Made by a program: the position numbers and the translations under genes. Below the pieces are notes generated by a model that saw nothing but the letters and a program-made list of their open reading frames with translations, was not told the origin of the DNA and did not search any database. From CAVWNR01 sp963756525 (GTDB lineage Bacteria > Actinomycetota > Actinomycetes > Mycobacteriales > Jatrophihabitantaceae): 64,000 nucleotides of DNA. The stretch is from contig CAVWNR010000009.1 of assembly GCA_963756525.1 (NCBI GenBank), positions 1,054,001 through 1,118,000 of the forward strand, in the 5' to 3' direction. Below are positions 1 through 8,165 of the stretch, piece by piece (within the stretch, counting starts at the first letter, position 1; each line of letters opens with the position of its first letter).

Positions 1-2
1 CG

Positions 3-458
3 CTCGCGACCATCACCGCGGCCGACATGTTGGAGCTGTTCTCGGTCAACACGCTCGGTACGCTGCTCTTCTGCCGCGAGGTCGCTCCTCACCTGCCCGA
101 CAAGACCGGTGTCATCGTGAACGTCGCGTCGACCTCGGGCTCGAAGGGCTACCCGTACATGTCCGCCTACGCGGCGAGCAAAGGTGCGGTGCTGGCGTTG
201 ACGCAGACCCTGGCCGCAGAGCTCGCACCGCGCGGCATCCGAGTCGTCGCCATCTCGCCGGGCACGGTGCAGACCCCGCTCACGGCCAACGTGCGATTCC
301 CTGCGGGCGCCGACCGCAGCTACTACGCCCGCGTGCTGCCGCTGATGGAGGTCGGCCGGCCGGAAGACATCGCGGGCGCCATCGCCTTCGCGGCGTCCGC
401 TGACGGCAAGTACTGGACGGGATCGGAGCTGCGCATCGACGGCGGCGCGCACATCTGA
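3..458 (+). CDS. Short-chain dehydrogenase/reductase (5' partial)
   Basis: The C-terminal ~150 residues of an NAD(P)-dependent oxidoreductase of the classical SDR family. The reading frame is open from base 3, so the start and the N-terminal Rossmann GxxxGxG motif lie upstream of the window. Visible family marks are an N-x-x-G helix (SVNTLGT), the NVAST strand carrying the catalytic Ser, the YAASK catalytic Tyr/Lys pair, the SPGTV loop, GRPEDIAGAI and the C-terminal IDGGAHI. It converges with the flavin reductase gene, with 9 bp between the stops. The substrate cannot be told from sequence; the neighbours suggest a hydroxyl/keto step in steroid-like or aromatic catabolism. Confidence 0.9.
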   Translation, partial: LATITAADMLELFSVNTLGTLLFCREVAPHLPDKTGVIVNVASTSGSKGYPYMSAYAASKGAVLALTQTLAAELAPRGIRVVAISPGTVQTPLTANVRFPAGADRSYYARVLPLMEVGRPEDIAGAIAFAASADGKYWTGSELRIDGGAHI

Positions 459-467
459 ACCGCGCGA

Positions 468-1013
468 TCAGCCCCAGTGGTCGCCCCAGCCCCATACGTA
501 CGGCACGGACAGCCTCGGATCCGGTTCGGGGTCCAGGCTGAACGACGCACGGAAGAACACCATTGGGCGCACGTCGTCGCGTACGTGCTCGACGGCCTGC
601 ACCTCACCGATGACCACGTCATGATCGCCCGCCACGTGCACGTTCACGACGTCGGCGTGCACCCGGAGCAGGACGTCTCTAAGCGCAGGGCAGCCCCAGG
701 CCGACGTCTCGCATTCCAGCTCGTCGAACCGACGGCCGAGGCTGGAGCCGAACCGCGTGCACAGCTCGCCCTGATCCTCGGCGAGGACGTTCACGCAGAA
801 GTGGCCTGAGCGCCGGATGCGGGGCCACGACCGGCCACGGTGGTCGGCGCAGAACAGCACGAGCGGCGGTTGCAGCGAGACCGACGCGACGGACTGGCAG
901 GCGAAACCGAGTGGCTCCCCGGCGTACGAACCTGTGACCACCGCGACGCCGGTGGCGAAGTTGCCCATCGCGCGGCGGAACTCGAGTTGCGAGATCGGCG
1001 GCGCGGCCTGCAT
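468..1013 (-). CDS. Flavin reductase domain protein (HsaB/HpaC-like)
   Basis: Small (181 aa) flavin reductase that supplies reduced flavin to a two-component monooxygenase. The Flavin_Reduct signatures are present: GNFATGVAVVTG near residue 13, GFACQSVASVSLQPP, FCVNVLAEDQ and GDHDVVIGEV. I place the start at the ATG whose complement is at 1011-1013, because the open frame further upstream has no family similarity. The gene is divergent from the hydrolase/dehydrogenase operon and may share its control region. HsaB, the reductase partner of HsaA in steroid ring-A degradation, is the closest role by context. No monooxygenase partner is in the window. Confidence 0.88.
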   Translation of the reverse strand: MQAAPPISQLEFRRAMGNFATGVAVVTGSYAGEPLGFACQSVASVSLQPPLVLFCADHRGRSWPRIRRSGHFCVNVLAEDQGELCTRFGSSLGRRFDELECETSAWGCPALRDVLLRVHADVVNVHVAGDHDVVIGEVQAVEHVRDDVRPMVFFRASFSLDPEPDPRLSVPYVWGWGDHWG

Positions 1014-1084
1014 ACGCGTACCGTAGGCGCGCCCATCCCGCCGGGTATCGATGCTCCCAACCAGCGGTATCGCGACAAATGCCC

Positions 1085-1103
1085 CGTCCCGGTGGTCGGG
1101 ACG
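1085..1103. promoter_or_regulatory. Perfect inverted repeat in the divergent promoter region
   Basis: The arms CGTCCCG and CGGGACG are separated by 5 bp (GTGGT). The site sits between the divergently transcribed flavin reductase and hydrolase operon, about 55 bp before the hydrolase start. It has the size and placement of an operator for a dimeric repressor, but no regulator gene is adjacent, so the binder is unknown. Confidence 0.4.
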
Positions 1104-1157
1104 CCCCGCCTCCCCCACCCGGACCGTCAATAGCGTCACAACCAGGGGAAAGGATCG

Positions 1158-2030
1158 GTGATGGGTGCCCCGCTCGATCGGGAATCGACGCTTCGGCAAC
1201 TGCCCACGGAGTGCGGCGTCCTGCGCTACCACGAAGCCGGCAGCGGTCCACCGCTTGTGCTGCTGCACGGGTCGGGTCCGGGCGTCACCGGATGGCAGAA
1301 CTATCGCGGAGTCCTGCCGGACTTCGCGGAGCACTTCCGCTGTTTGGTCCTCGAGTTCCCCGGCTTCGGCGTCAGCGACTCGACGCCCGGGCATCCGATG
1401 GCCACCGCCGGGTCGGCTGTCTTGCGGTTGCTCGACGGCTTGCACATCGACAGTGTGCGGGTGATCGGCAACTCGATGGGCGGGATCGTCGCGGCCAACC
1501 TCGCGATCGCGACGCCGGAGCGCTTCACCCGCCTGGTGACCATCGGCGGCGTCGGCCTGCCGCTGTTCAGCCCGGCGCCCGCCGAGGGTCTGAACCTGCT
1601 GACCGCCTTCGTTGCAGAGCCGACCCGGCAACGCCTGGTCGAGTGGCTGCACGCGATGGTCTATGACCACAGCCTGGTAACCGAGGATCTCATCGAGGAG
1701 CGGTGGGCGCTCGCCACGGAGCCCGACGCCTTGGCCACCGCGCGCGCGATGTACTCGCGGGAGGCATTTTCGGCTCGGCAGCAGGCGGCCGACACGGCCG
1801 CGGTCCCGCCCTACTGGGCGATGCTGCACAAGCTGCGCGCCCCGACGCTGCTTACCTGGGGCCGTGACGACCGGGTCAGCCCGCTGGACACCGCCATCCT
1901 GCCGATGCGGACGATCCGGCACGCGGAGCTGCACGTCTTCCCCAACTGCGGGCACTGGACGATGTTCGAGCAGCGCGAGGCGTTCGTCGCCACCGTGCTT
2001 GCGTTCCTGCTTCGCAAGGACGCCGTGTGA
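1158..2030 (+). CDS. Alpha/beta hydrolase, meta-cleavage product hydrolase type (HsaD/BphD-like)
   Basis: A 290-aa C-C bond hydrolase of the type that cleaves ring-fission products. The oxyanion-hole stretch LLHGSGPG (about residue 35), the nucleophile elbow GNSMGG (Ser106), GRDDR (Asp237/238) and CGHW (His266) form the expected triad; the GNSMGG elbow is typical of MCP hydrolases. The start may be GTG at 1158 or ATG at 1161; AGGGGAAAGG lies just upstream of both. The stop overlaps the next gene by 4 bp (GTGA), so the operon continues into the KstD-like and KshB-like genes. HsaD is the best-fitting role; a BphD/MhpC-type substrate remains possible. Confidence 0.88.
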   Translation: MMGAPLDRESTLRQLPTECGVLRYHEAGSGPPLVLLHGSGPGVTGWQNYRGVLPDFAEHFRCLVLEFPGFGVSDSTPGHPMATAGSAVLRLLDGLHIDSVRVIGNSMGGIVAANLAIATPERFTRLVTIGGVGLPLFSPAPAEGLNLLTAFVAEPTRQRLVEWLHAMVYDHSLVTEDLIEERWALATEPDALATARAMYSREAFSARQQAADTAAVPPYWAMLHKLRAPTLLTWGRDDRVSPLDTAILPMRTIRHAELHVFPNCGHWTMFEQREAFVATVLAFLLRKDAV

Positions 2031-3715
2031 CGAGCGTGGCCGGCAGCTGGGACGAGACGGTCGACCTGCTTGTCGCCGGAAGCGGCGCAGGTGGCATGGC
2101 GACCGCGCTGGCCGCGGCGGACGCCGGGTTGGACACGGTTGTCGTCGAAAAGAGCAAGCGATTCGGCGGTTCGACGGCGATATCCGGCGGCGCGATCTGG
2201 ATCCCCAACAACCCGACCCTGCTCCGGGCGGGCGTCACCGACGAGCCGGAGCAAGTGCTGCGGCACCTCGAACTGCTCACGACCGGTCGGGTGCCGCACG
2301 AGCGGCTGGCCGCGTTCGTCGACGCCGGCCCCCGGCTCATGCGGCTGCTCGAGCGCAGCCGGTGGCTGCGGTTCTTCTGGCTGCGTGGCTACGCCGACTA
2401 CCACCCGGAGCTGGCGGGCGGCCACCCGCTGGGCAGGTCGGTCGAGGCGCTGCCGTTCGACACGCGCAAGCTCGGTGAGCATGAGCGGGCACAGCGGCCG
2501 AACGCCCTGCAAGGACCGCTCGGGCTCTGGGTCACCGCCAAGGATTACCACGACCTCGCGATGATCAAGCGAAGCTGGACTGGTCGCCGGGCGGGCGTCC
2601 GCGCGGCGTGGCGGGTGGCGTCCAACCTCGTACGGCGCCGGCACATGGCGACCGGTGGGCGCGCTCTGATCGCACGGCTGCGGATGGCACTTGCCGACGC
2701 CGGTGTCCGGCTGTGGCTGCAGTCGCCGGTGCGTGAGCTCGTGCTGGACGGCACCGGCGCGGTGCGCGGCGCCGTGATCCTCCGCGAAGAGCGGCCGGTG
2801 CGCGTTCGCGCACGCTACGGTGTCGTGCTCGCCACCGGCGGGTTCGAGCACAGCCCGGACCTGCGGGCGCGGTTCCTGCCCGAAGCCGCCCGGGCCGACG
2901 TGAGCGCCGGCGCAAAGGAGAACGTCGGCGACGGCATCCGGCTCGGCGAAGGCGCCGGCGCGGCCCTGGACCTCATGGACGACGCGTGGTGGATGCCGTC
3001 GGTCCGGCACCCGTCGGGGGCAGTGATTCCGCTCGTGTCAGAACGATGCATCCCCTCGTCGATGATCGTCGACTCGACAGGGCGCCGGTTCGCCAACGAA
3101 TCCGCACCCTACGTGAACTTCGTGCACGACCAGCTCGCCGGCAGCCATCTGCCGGCCTGGTTCATCATGGACAGCAAGGCGCGGGCGCGCTACCCGTTCG
3201 CCATGATCCTGCCCGGCGCGCCGTTCCCGTCCGGCTACTTCGAGAAGGGGATCGTGCACCGCGCCGAAACGCTCGCCAAGCTCGCCGCGTCCATCGGCGT
3301 GCCCGAGCCGGACCTCATCGGCACGGTCGAGCGGTTCAACGGCTTTGCGCGTAGCGGCGTGGATGGCGACTTCGGCCGGGGTAGCAGCGCCTATGACCGT
3401 TACTACGGCGACCCGACACTGCCCAACCCCGATCTCGACCTGATCATCGACCCACCCTTCTATGCGGTGCGCGTGGAGATCGGCGACCTGGGCACGAAAG
3501 GCGGCCTGGTCTGCGACGAGCACTCGCGAGTGCTGCGGACCGACGGCAGCGTGGTGCCCGGCCTGTATGCGACCGGCAACACGAGCGCGTCGGTGATGGG
3601 TAACGAGTACGCGGGCGCCGGCGCGACGATCGGGCCGGCGATGGTGTTCGGCTATCTCGCGGCCCAGCACGCGGCCGTGCAGCGGGCCCAGTCGCCGGTG
3701 CGCAGCGTGGGGTGA
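2027..3715 (+). CDS. FAD-dependent 3-ketosteroid-delta1-dehydrogenase-like protein
   Basis: A 562-aa flavoprotein of the KstD/fumarate-reductase family. The N-terminus has the FAD dinucleotide motif VAGSGAGGMATALAAADAG, followed by VVVEKS and GGSTAISGGAIWIPNN, which is characteristic of 3-oxosteroid 1-dehydrogenases. NESAPYVNF and the late NEYAGAGATIG carry the Tyr and Tyr-x3-Gly positions known in KstD active sites. It starts at a GTG overlapping the upstream stop by 4 bp. Its place between a ring-fission hydrolase and a KshB-like reductase supports a role in opening a steroid-like ring system. The exact substrate (ring-A steroid or a side-chain-shortened product) is inferred only. Confidence 0.85.
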   Translation: MTSVAGSWDETVDLLVAGSGAGGMATALAAADAGLDTVVVEKSKRFGGSTAISGGAIWIPNNPTLLRAGVTDEPEQVLRHLELLTTGRVPHERLAAFVDAGPRLMRLLERSRWLRFFWLRGYADYHPELAGGHPLGRSVEALPFDTRKLGEHERAQRPNALQGPLGLWVTAKDYHDLAMIKRSWTGRRAGVRAAWRVASNLVRRRHMATGGRALIARLRMALADAGVRLWLQSPVRELVLDGTGAVRGAVILREERPVRVRARYGVVLATGGFEHSPDLRARFLPEAARADVSAGAKENVGDGIRLGEGAGAALDLMDDAWWMPSVRHPSGAVIPLVSERCIPSSMIVDSTGRRFANESAPYVNFVHDQLAGSHLPAWFIMDSKARARYPFAMILPGAPFPSGYFEKGIVHRAETLAKLAASIGVPEPDLIGTVERFNGFARSGVDGDFGRGSSAYDRYYGDPTLPNPDLDLIIDPPFYAVRVEIGDLGTKGGLVCDEHSRVLRTDGSVVPGLYATGNTSASVMGNEYAGAGATIGPAMVFGYLAAQHAAVQRAQSPVRSVG

Positions 3716-3721
3716 GCGGAC

Positions 3722-4756
3722 ATGTCGCAGGGGCGTTCCTTGCGGGTGCGAGTCGCCGACGTGATCCGCGAGACCAGCAACGCGCACACACTGGTGCTCG
3801 AGCCAGCGGCCGCGGATGCGGAGCGGTTCCGCTACCGGTCAGGCCAGTTCCTCACCGTCCGGGTGCCGACCGAACGACCCGAGGGTGCCGCCCGCTGCTA
3901 CTCGCTGTGCAGCTCGCCGCTGCTCGGCGAGCCACTCATGATCACGGTCAAGCGCACACCGTCGGGTTACGGGTCGAACTGGATATGTGACAACGTCACG
4001 GCGGGCAGCGAGCTGGACGTGCTGCGCCCGTCCGGGACCTTCACGCCGCACAATCTGGAGCAGGACTTCCTGCTCGTTGCGGCAGGCAGCGGCATCACGC
4101 CGGTGATGTCGATACTCAAGTCGGCGTTGCACGTGGGCTCTAGCCGGGTCACGCTCGTGTACGCCAACCGCGATGAGCAATCGGTGATCTTTGCCGAGCC
4201 GTTGCGGCAGTTGACCGACCAGTACCCCGATCGGCTGGTGGTGGTCCACTGGCTGGAGTCGGTGCAGGGCCTTCCGTCGCGCAGCCGCTTGCAGAGCCTG
4301 CTCGCGCCGTACGCGCGCCGCCCCGCCTACGTGTGCGGCCCTGAACCGTTCATGGACGCGGTCACCGCTGCCCTGCGCGACGCCGGCGCGGTGCCCGACC
4401 ACGTCCACGTCGAGCGCTTCCTTTCCCTGGCGAACGATCCGTTCGCCGACCTCGACGTCGTGGTCGATGACGAGGCAGCGAGCGGCAGCGTCACGGTGAC
4501 GTTGGACGCTGAAACCCGCGAACTTCCGTGGCCGCACGGCAATCACCTCCTCGACGTGCTGCTCGCCGCGGGCCTGAATGCGCCCTACTCGTGCCGCGCC
4601 GGTCAGTGCAGCGCCTGCGCGTGCCGCCTGCTATCCGGCGAGGTCACCATGGACAACAACGAGGTCCTCGAGCAAGAAGACCTAGACGAAGGGTACGTGC
4701 TTGCCTGCCAGTCTCTACCCAAGACCGACAGCGTCGTCGTGACCTACGACGAGTGA
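3722..4756 (+). CDS. Ferredoxin-NAD(P)H reductase, KshB-like (3-ketosteroid 9-alpha-hydroxylase reductase)
   Basis: A 344-aa electron-transfer protein with three parts: an FAD-binding barrel (RCYSLCSSP near residue 58), an NAD-binding domain (LVAAGSGITPVMS, then YVCGPEPFMD) and a C-terminal plant-type [2Fe-2S] domain with C291-x4-C296-x2-C299 and C329. This is the KshB/PaaE architecture; it feeds electrons to a Rieske oxygenase. It follows the KstD-like gene by 6 bp in one operon. KshB is the reading favoured by context, since KstD and KshAB together open steroid ring B; a reductase for another Rieske oxygenase is the alternative. No oxygenase gene is visible here. Confidence 0.87.
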   Translation: MSQGRSLRVRVADVIRETSNAHTLVLEPAAADAERFRYRSGQFLTVRVPTERPEGAARCYSLCSSPLLGEPLMITVKRTPSGYGSNWICDNVTAGSELDVLRPSGTFTPHNLEQDFLLVAAGSGITPVMSILKSALHVGSSRVTLVYANRDEQSVIFAEPLRQLTDQYPDRLVVVHWLESVQGLPSRSRLQSLLAPYARRPAYVCGPEPFMDAVTAALRDAGAVPDHVHVERFLSLANDPFADLDVVVDDEAASGSVTVTLDAETRELPWPHGNHLLDVLLAAGLNAPYSCRAGQCSACACRLLSGEVTMDNNEVLEQEDLDEGYVLACQSLPKTDSVVVTYDE

Positions 4757-4817
4757 CGCAGCGGACCTGTCGGCTGCGCCCCTGGCGACTAGCGTCGCAA
4801 GCGAGAGGAGCGGAAGC

Positions 4818-5543
4818 TTGACCGAAGCGCTGCTTGCAGCCGCACTTGCTGCGACAATCGGCGGTCTAACGCAAGCGATCACCGGCTTCGGCTTCGCACT
4901 CGTTGCCGTGCCTGTGCTGTCACTCGTCGTGCCAGTGCAACGCGCGGTCGTCCTCGTGACTATGGTTAGCGCCGCCCTCACGGCGGGTGCTGCTGTGCGG
5001 GAGCGCCGCCTGATCAAACGACGCGTCGCCGTCCGCGCCACCGCCGCGGCCATTGTCGGGATGCCTGTCGGCCTGCTCGCCTTCCTCCTGCTGCCGGCGC
5101 GCGCATTAACGGTCGCCGTAGCCGCGGTGGCGTTCGCGTTCCTTCTGCTTCCGGCCGTGGCGAAGCGGACTGATCAGGACCTAAATTCAGTTCTGACCGC
5201 GGGCTTCGTCAGCGGGGCCGCGCTGACCTCGACCGGGATGAACGGCCCTCCACTTGTCGCCGCTTTGCACGCGCTGCGCCTTGCGGCCCCGCGGCAGCGC
5301 GCGACGCTACAGGCCATCTTCGTGCTGCAAGACGTCGTCGCCGTCGCGCTGTTCTGTGCCGCCGGGCAGGCACCCGTTCGGATCTGGCTCTCTGCCGCTG
5401 TTGCCCTACCCGGCGCGGCGCTCGGCTGGTGGGTCGGAGACCACGTGTTCCACCGGCTCGACGACCGTCAGGCCAGGCGGATCGTCAGCGCCCTGCTCGT
5501 CACGACGGTCACCGTCCTGGTGTTACGCGCGGCGCTGTCCTGA
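4818..5543 (+). CDS. TauE/SafE-family membrane transporter
   Basis: A 241-aa integral membrane protein with about eight hydrophobic segments, in the TauE/SafE (sulfite exporter-like) family. The N-terminal TQAITGFGFALVAVPVLSLV and the second-half repeat STGMNGPPLVAALHAL are the two family signature loops. The start is a TTG at 4818 preceded by AGAGGAG at 7 nt, a better ribosome site than any later start has. It lies 61 bp behind the KshB-like gene and is probably cotranscribed. The family exports organic acids or sulfonates, so it may move a pathway intermediate; the substrate is unknown. Confidence 0.85.
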   Translation: MTEALLAAALAATIGGLTQAITGFGFALVAVPVLSLVVPVQRAVVLVTMVSAALTAGAAVRERRLIKRRVAVRATAAAIVGMPVGLLAFLLLPARALTVAVAAVAFAFLLLPAVAKRTDQDLNSVLTAGFVSGAALTSTGMNGPPLVAALHALRLAAPRQRATLQAIFVLQDVVAVALFCAAGQAPVRIWLSAAVALPGAALGWWVGDHVFHRLDDRQARRIVSALLVTTVTVLVLRAALS

Positions 5544-5545
5544 GC

Positions 5546-6202
5546 TCATAGTGGCGCCCTGCGGGACCGGTGATCTAGCGCGCCGCGGGTACCGATAGTC
5601 GCGGCTCGGAAAGGCAAGCCTGCCATCAACGATCGCTCGCCGTCGCGGCGCAGCTGGGGATGGTCACGAAGCACTCCTGCGGCGGCGGACTCCGGGTCGG
5701 CGACGTACGCCGGTTTGCGAGGTGGCAGGCGAGTCGAACGGGTCGCTGTGGCGAGCTCGTAGGCGGGGCTGATCAGGGCATCCCCGTTGAGCTCGTCGCC
5801 CACGTGCCGGACGCTGTCGCGCAGATGGTCGGCCACGATGAGCAACTTGCGGGCCGCTCCCCACCTCCAGGAAGGCGCACAGTCGGAAGGCGTGGTCGAC
5901 GCCACGTGCGTCAAGAGCACCGAGCAGCGGTTGCTCGCTGACGTCTGACGTCTGGCACCGCGCGCAGCAGCGCTGGCCCGTGGCTGGTGCTGCCGGCATC
6001 AACCATCGGCAGCCCGCCGTCGGTCTCAAACAATGCGACGGTCGCCTCGCCCAGCCGGATTATGACTTCGACCCGCCGGCAGTTTCGTACGGACTCTCGC
6101 TAACCGGGCGTGCCACGGCTCGTTGCCGCGGATCTTGCCGAAGTTCTGCTCCATCAAACGCCTGGGCCCTGGCCCGAGGCGCTCGTCGCTGCTTTCGGCC
6201 AT
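5546..6202 (-). pseudogene. Frameshifted remnant of an unrecognised gene
   Basis: An ATG at 6202 has a good ribosome site (AGGAGA about 6 nt upstream) and lies 31 bp behind the acyl-CoA ligase stop, as expected for the next gene of that operon. The frame stops at 6026 after MAESSDERLGPGPRRL... and SFGKIRG-like coding. Plausible coding then continues in other frames: VEVIIRLGEATVALFETDGG near 6070-5990, then SEQPLLGALDARGVDHAF, then KLLIVADHLRDSVRHVGDEL down to 5546. This pattern of frame changes without a long intact frame suggests decay by several indels. I do not recognise the family. It could also be non-coding DNA with chance open frames. Confidence 0.42.
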
Positions 6203-6233
6203 GGCTTCTCCTGTCAATCTGAGCGTTCACCGA

Positions 6234-7874
6234 TCAGATGTGTAGTTCCCGGCGCACCACCTTCCCGCTGGCGTTGCGTGGCAGCGGGGTCGTGCCGATC
6301 CGCCAGTGTTCTGGAACGTTGTAGTACGCCAGCCGCTCGGCGACGAACGCGCGCAGCTGCGCAGCGCTGGCGGTCGCACCGTCTGCGAGTACCACCATGG
6401 CCGCCGGGACCTGGCCCAGATCCGGGTGGTCTACTCCGACCACCGCGGCCTCCCGAACGTCGGGATGCTCGGCGAGCACCTGCTCGATCTGGACGGGGTA
6501 GACATTCTCGCCACCGCGCAGGATGAGGTCGCTCCGGCGGGATGTCAGGTACAGCCGCCCGCCGCGGAGCGTACCGAAGTCGCCGGTTCGCATCCAGCGG
6601 TCGCTGTCAAAGATCGCGCGTGTGGCGGCCGGGTCGTTCCAGTAGCCGAGCATGTTGAACTGGCTGCGCAGCCAGATCTCGCCGTGCTCGCCGTCGTCCA
6701 GCACGGTGGTGCCGTCCTCGGAGCGGATCTGCACCGCCACGGTCGGCAGGGGGTGCCCGACCGTGGTGGGATCCTGCGCCAGCACGGTGCCGCCCGCGAT
6801 CGTCGCTGCCGTGCACGACTCGGTCAGGCCATAGCTGGTCCCGAGCGCGTCCCGCGCCACGGGAATCGCGTTGCGGAGTCGCTCCTGCAACCGCGCCGAC
6901 GCCGGTGCGGAAGCGATCGCGAATGACCGGAGCGCCGAGAGGTCGAACTCGTCCAGGTCATCCAGTTCCAAAAGCCGGTTGGCCATCGTGGGCACCACCG
7001 TCCAGTTGGTGACCCGCTCCTGCGCGACGAGCGCCGCCACGGCCCGCGCATCGAATGCGCCCTGCGTCATGACGACCGTCTCGCCGGTCGCCAGCCGGGG
7101 GACGGCGAGGTTGTGCAGGCTCGCGATGTGGAACAGCGGCATGCTCAGCAGGTAGCGCCCGGACGCCGGCGGCGTGTGGGGCTGCAGAACCGCCGCGACC
7201 GCATGCATCAGCCGGTAGTAGTCCGCCGTCGCCAGCATGTTGCGGTGCGAGTGGACGGCGCCCTTCGCTCGGCCGGACGTCCCGCTGGTGTAGGTGATCG
7301 TAGCAGGGTCGTCCTCGCCCACGTCGATGAACGGGACGACGACGTCCCGGCGAGTGGCAGCGGTCGCGGGCAGATCCCGCTCGACGCTCAGCACCGGCAC
7401 GTTCAGGCCGGCCGGCAGCCGTGCCCACCGCTTGGCGTCGACGACGAGAACGGTGGGCTCGGTGTCACGCAGGCCGTATGCGATCTCGGGCGGCGTCCAC
7501 CAGGCGTTGTAGCCGACGGCGATCGCGCCGAGCGTGACGGCGCCCCAGAACGCGATGATCCACTCCGGTGAGTTGGCCGCCAGGATCGCGACTCGATCCC
7601 CTTTCCCGACCCCGTACCGCAGCCGCAGCTCCTCGGCCAAGGCCCCGACTCGCCGCGCGTGTTCGGCGTAGCTGATTCGCCGGTCCGCGGTGACCAGGTA
7701 GTCGCGCGGTCCGCGCGCCGCGGACGCGCGCAATGCGTCGCCCAGCGACCGGTAGCGGTGGACGAACACCGGAAGCTGAACGCCGAGCACGTCCTCCTCG
7801 GCGACCTCGAACTCGGCGCCCGGGGCAGTGAAGCGATCGCGGACCTCGGCGGCGCTCTCGACGCTGGCGGTCAT
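6234..7874 (-). CDS. AMP-dependent acyl-CoA synthetase/ligase
   Basis: A 546-aa class I adenylate-forming enzyme that activates a carboxylic acid as an acyl-CoA. Motifs in order are the phosphate loop TYTSGTSGRAKGAVHSH, the YGLTES adenylate motif, RTGDFG, LRGGENVYPVQIEQVL and the C-terminal NASGKVVR with the catalytic Lys. The first 77 codons and about 80 bp upstream are part of a perfect 311-bp repeat also found at 9846-10156. No clear Shine-Dalgarno precedes the ATG at 7874. It lies downstream of the phosphotriesterase-like gene on the same strand. The substrate is not predictable; the setting suggests a steroid side chain or ring-derived acid. Confidence 0.92.
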   Translation of the reverse strand: MTASVESAAEVRDRFTAPGAEFEVAEEDVLGVQLPVFVHRYRSLGDALRASAARGPRDYLVTADRRISYAEHARRVGALAEELRLRYGVGKGDRVAILAANSPEWIIAFWGAVTLGAIAVGYNAWWTPPEIAYGLRDTEPTVLVVDAKRWARLPAGLNVPVLSVERDLPATAATRRDVVVPFIDVGEDDPATITYTSGTSGRAKGAVHSHRNMLATADYYRLMHAVAAVLQPHTPPASGRYLLSMPLFHIASLHNLAVPRLATGETVVMTQGAFDARAVAALVAQERVTNWTVVPTMANRLLELDDLDEFDLSALRSFAIASAPASARLQERLRNAIPVARDALGTSYGLTESCTAATIAGGTVLAQDPTTVGHPLPTVAVQIRSEDGTTVLDDGEHGEIWLRSQFNMLGYWNDPAATRAIFDSDRWMRTGDFGTLRGGRLYLTSRRSDLILRGGENVYPVQIEQVLAEHPDVREAAVVGVDHPDLGQVPAAMVVLADGATASAAQLRAFVAERLAYYNVPEHWRIGTTPLPRNASGKVVRRELHI

Positions 7875-7954
7875 CGCGACAACCGTGGCACGGGCGCCTG
7901 CGCGTCCGGGTCGAGTTCCCGACCAGCGGGAGACGAGCGCCGGCTGCTCGCCGC
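7644..7954. repeat. 311-bp direct repeat, copy 1
   Basis: This copy covers the first 77 codons of the intact acyl-CoA ligase plus 80 bp upstream. By eye it is identical to 9846-10156, offset by exactly 2202 bp, with abrupt loss of identity at both ends. Both copies are in the same orientation. Perfect identity across coding and upstream sequence means a recent duplication or gene conversion. Confidence 0.9.
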
Positions 7955-8165
7955 GACGGCCGGCTCGACGAGCAGGATGCCGATGCCGGCACCGCGCAGC
8001 ACGGCGAGCAGCCCGCCAAGGCCCGCACAGCGGCAGGTATCAGTTGCGGTTGGTGCCGAAGTCGTGCCTGACGGAGAGGGTCCGCTTGACCTTCGCGTCG
8101 CGAAGCCCGACCATCTCCGCGCCTAAAGGGGGCCTTCCGCTGCGCCGCGGGGCCTGCCCTCAACG
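7875..8165. other. Intergenic stretch with no supported gene
   Basis: Between the ligase start and the lactonase stop. The first 80 bp belong to the repeat. In the rest, a short minus-strand frame (MVGLRDAKVKRTLSVRHDF, about 8115-8045) may be the end of a lost gene; nothing else is supported. Confidence 0.3.

Noticed and set aside
468..1955. 495-codon minus-strand frame
   Set aside because: It covers the antisense of the hydrolase gene; only codons downstream of 1013 match flavin reductase.
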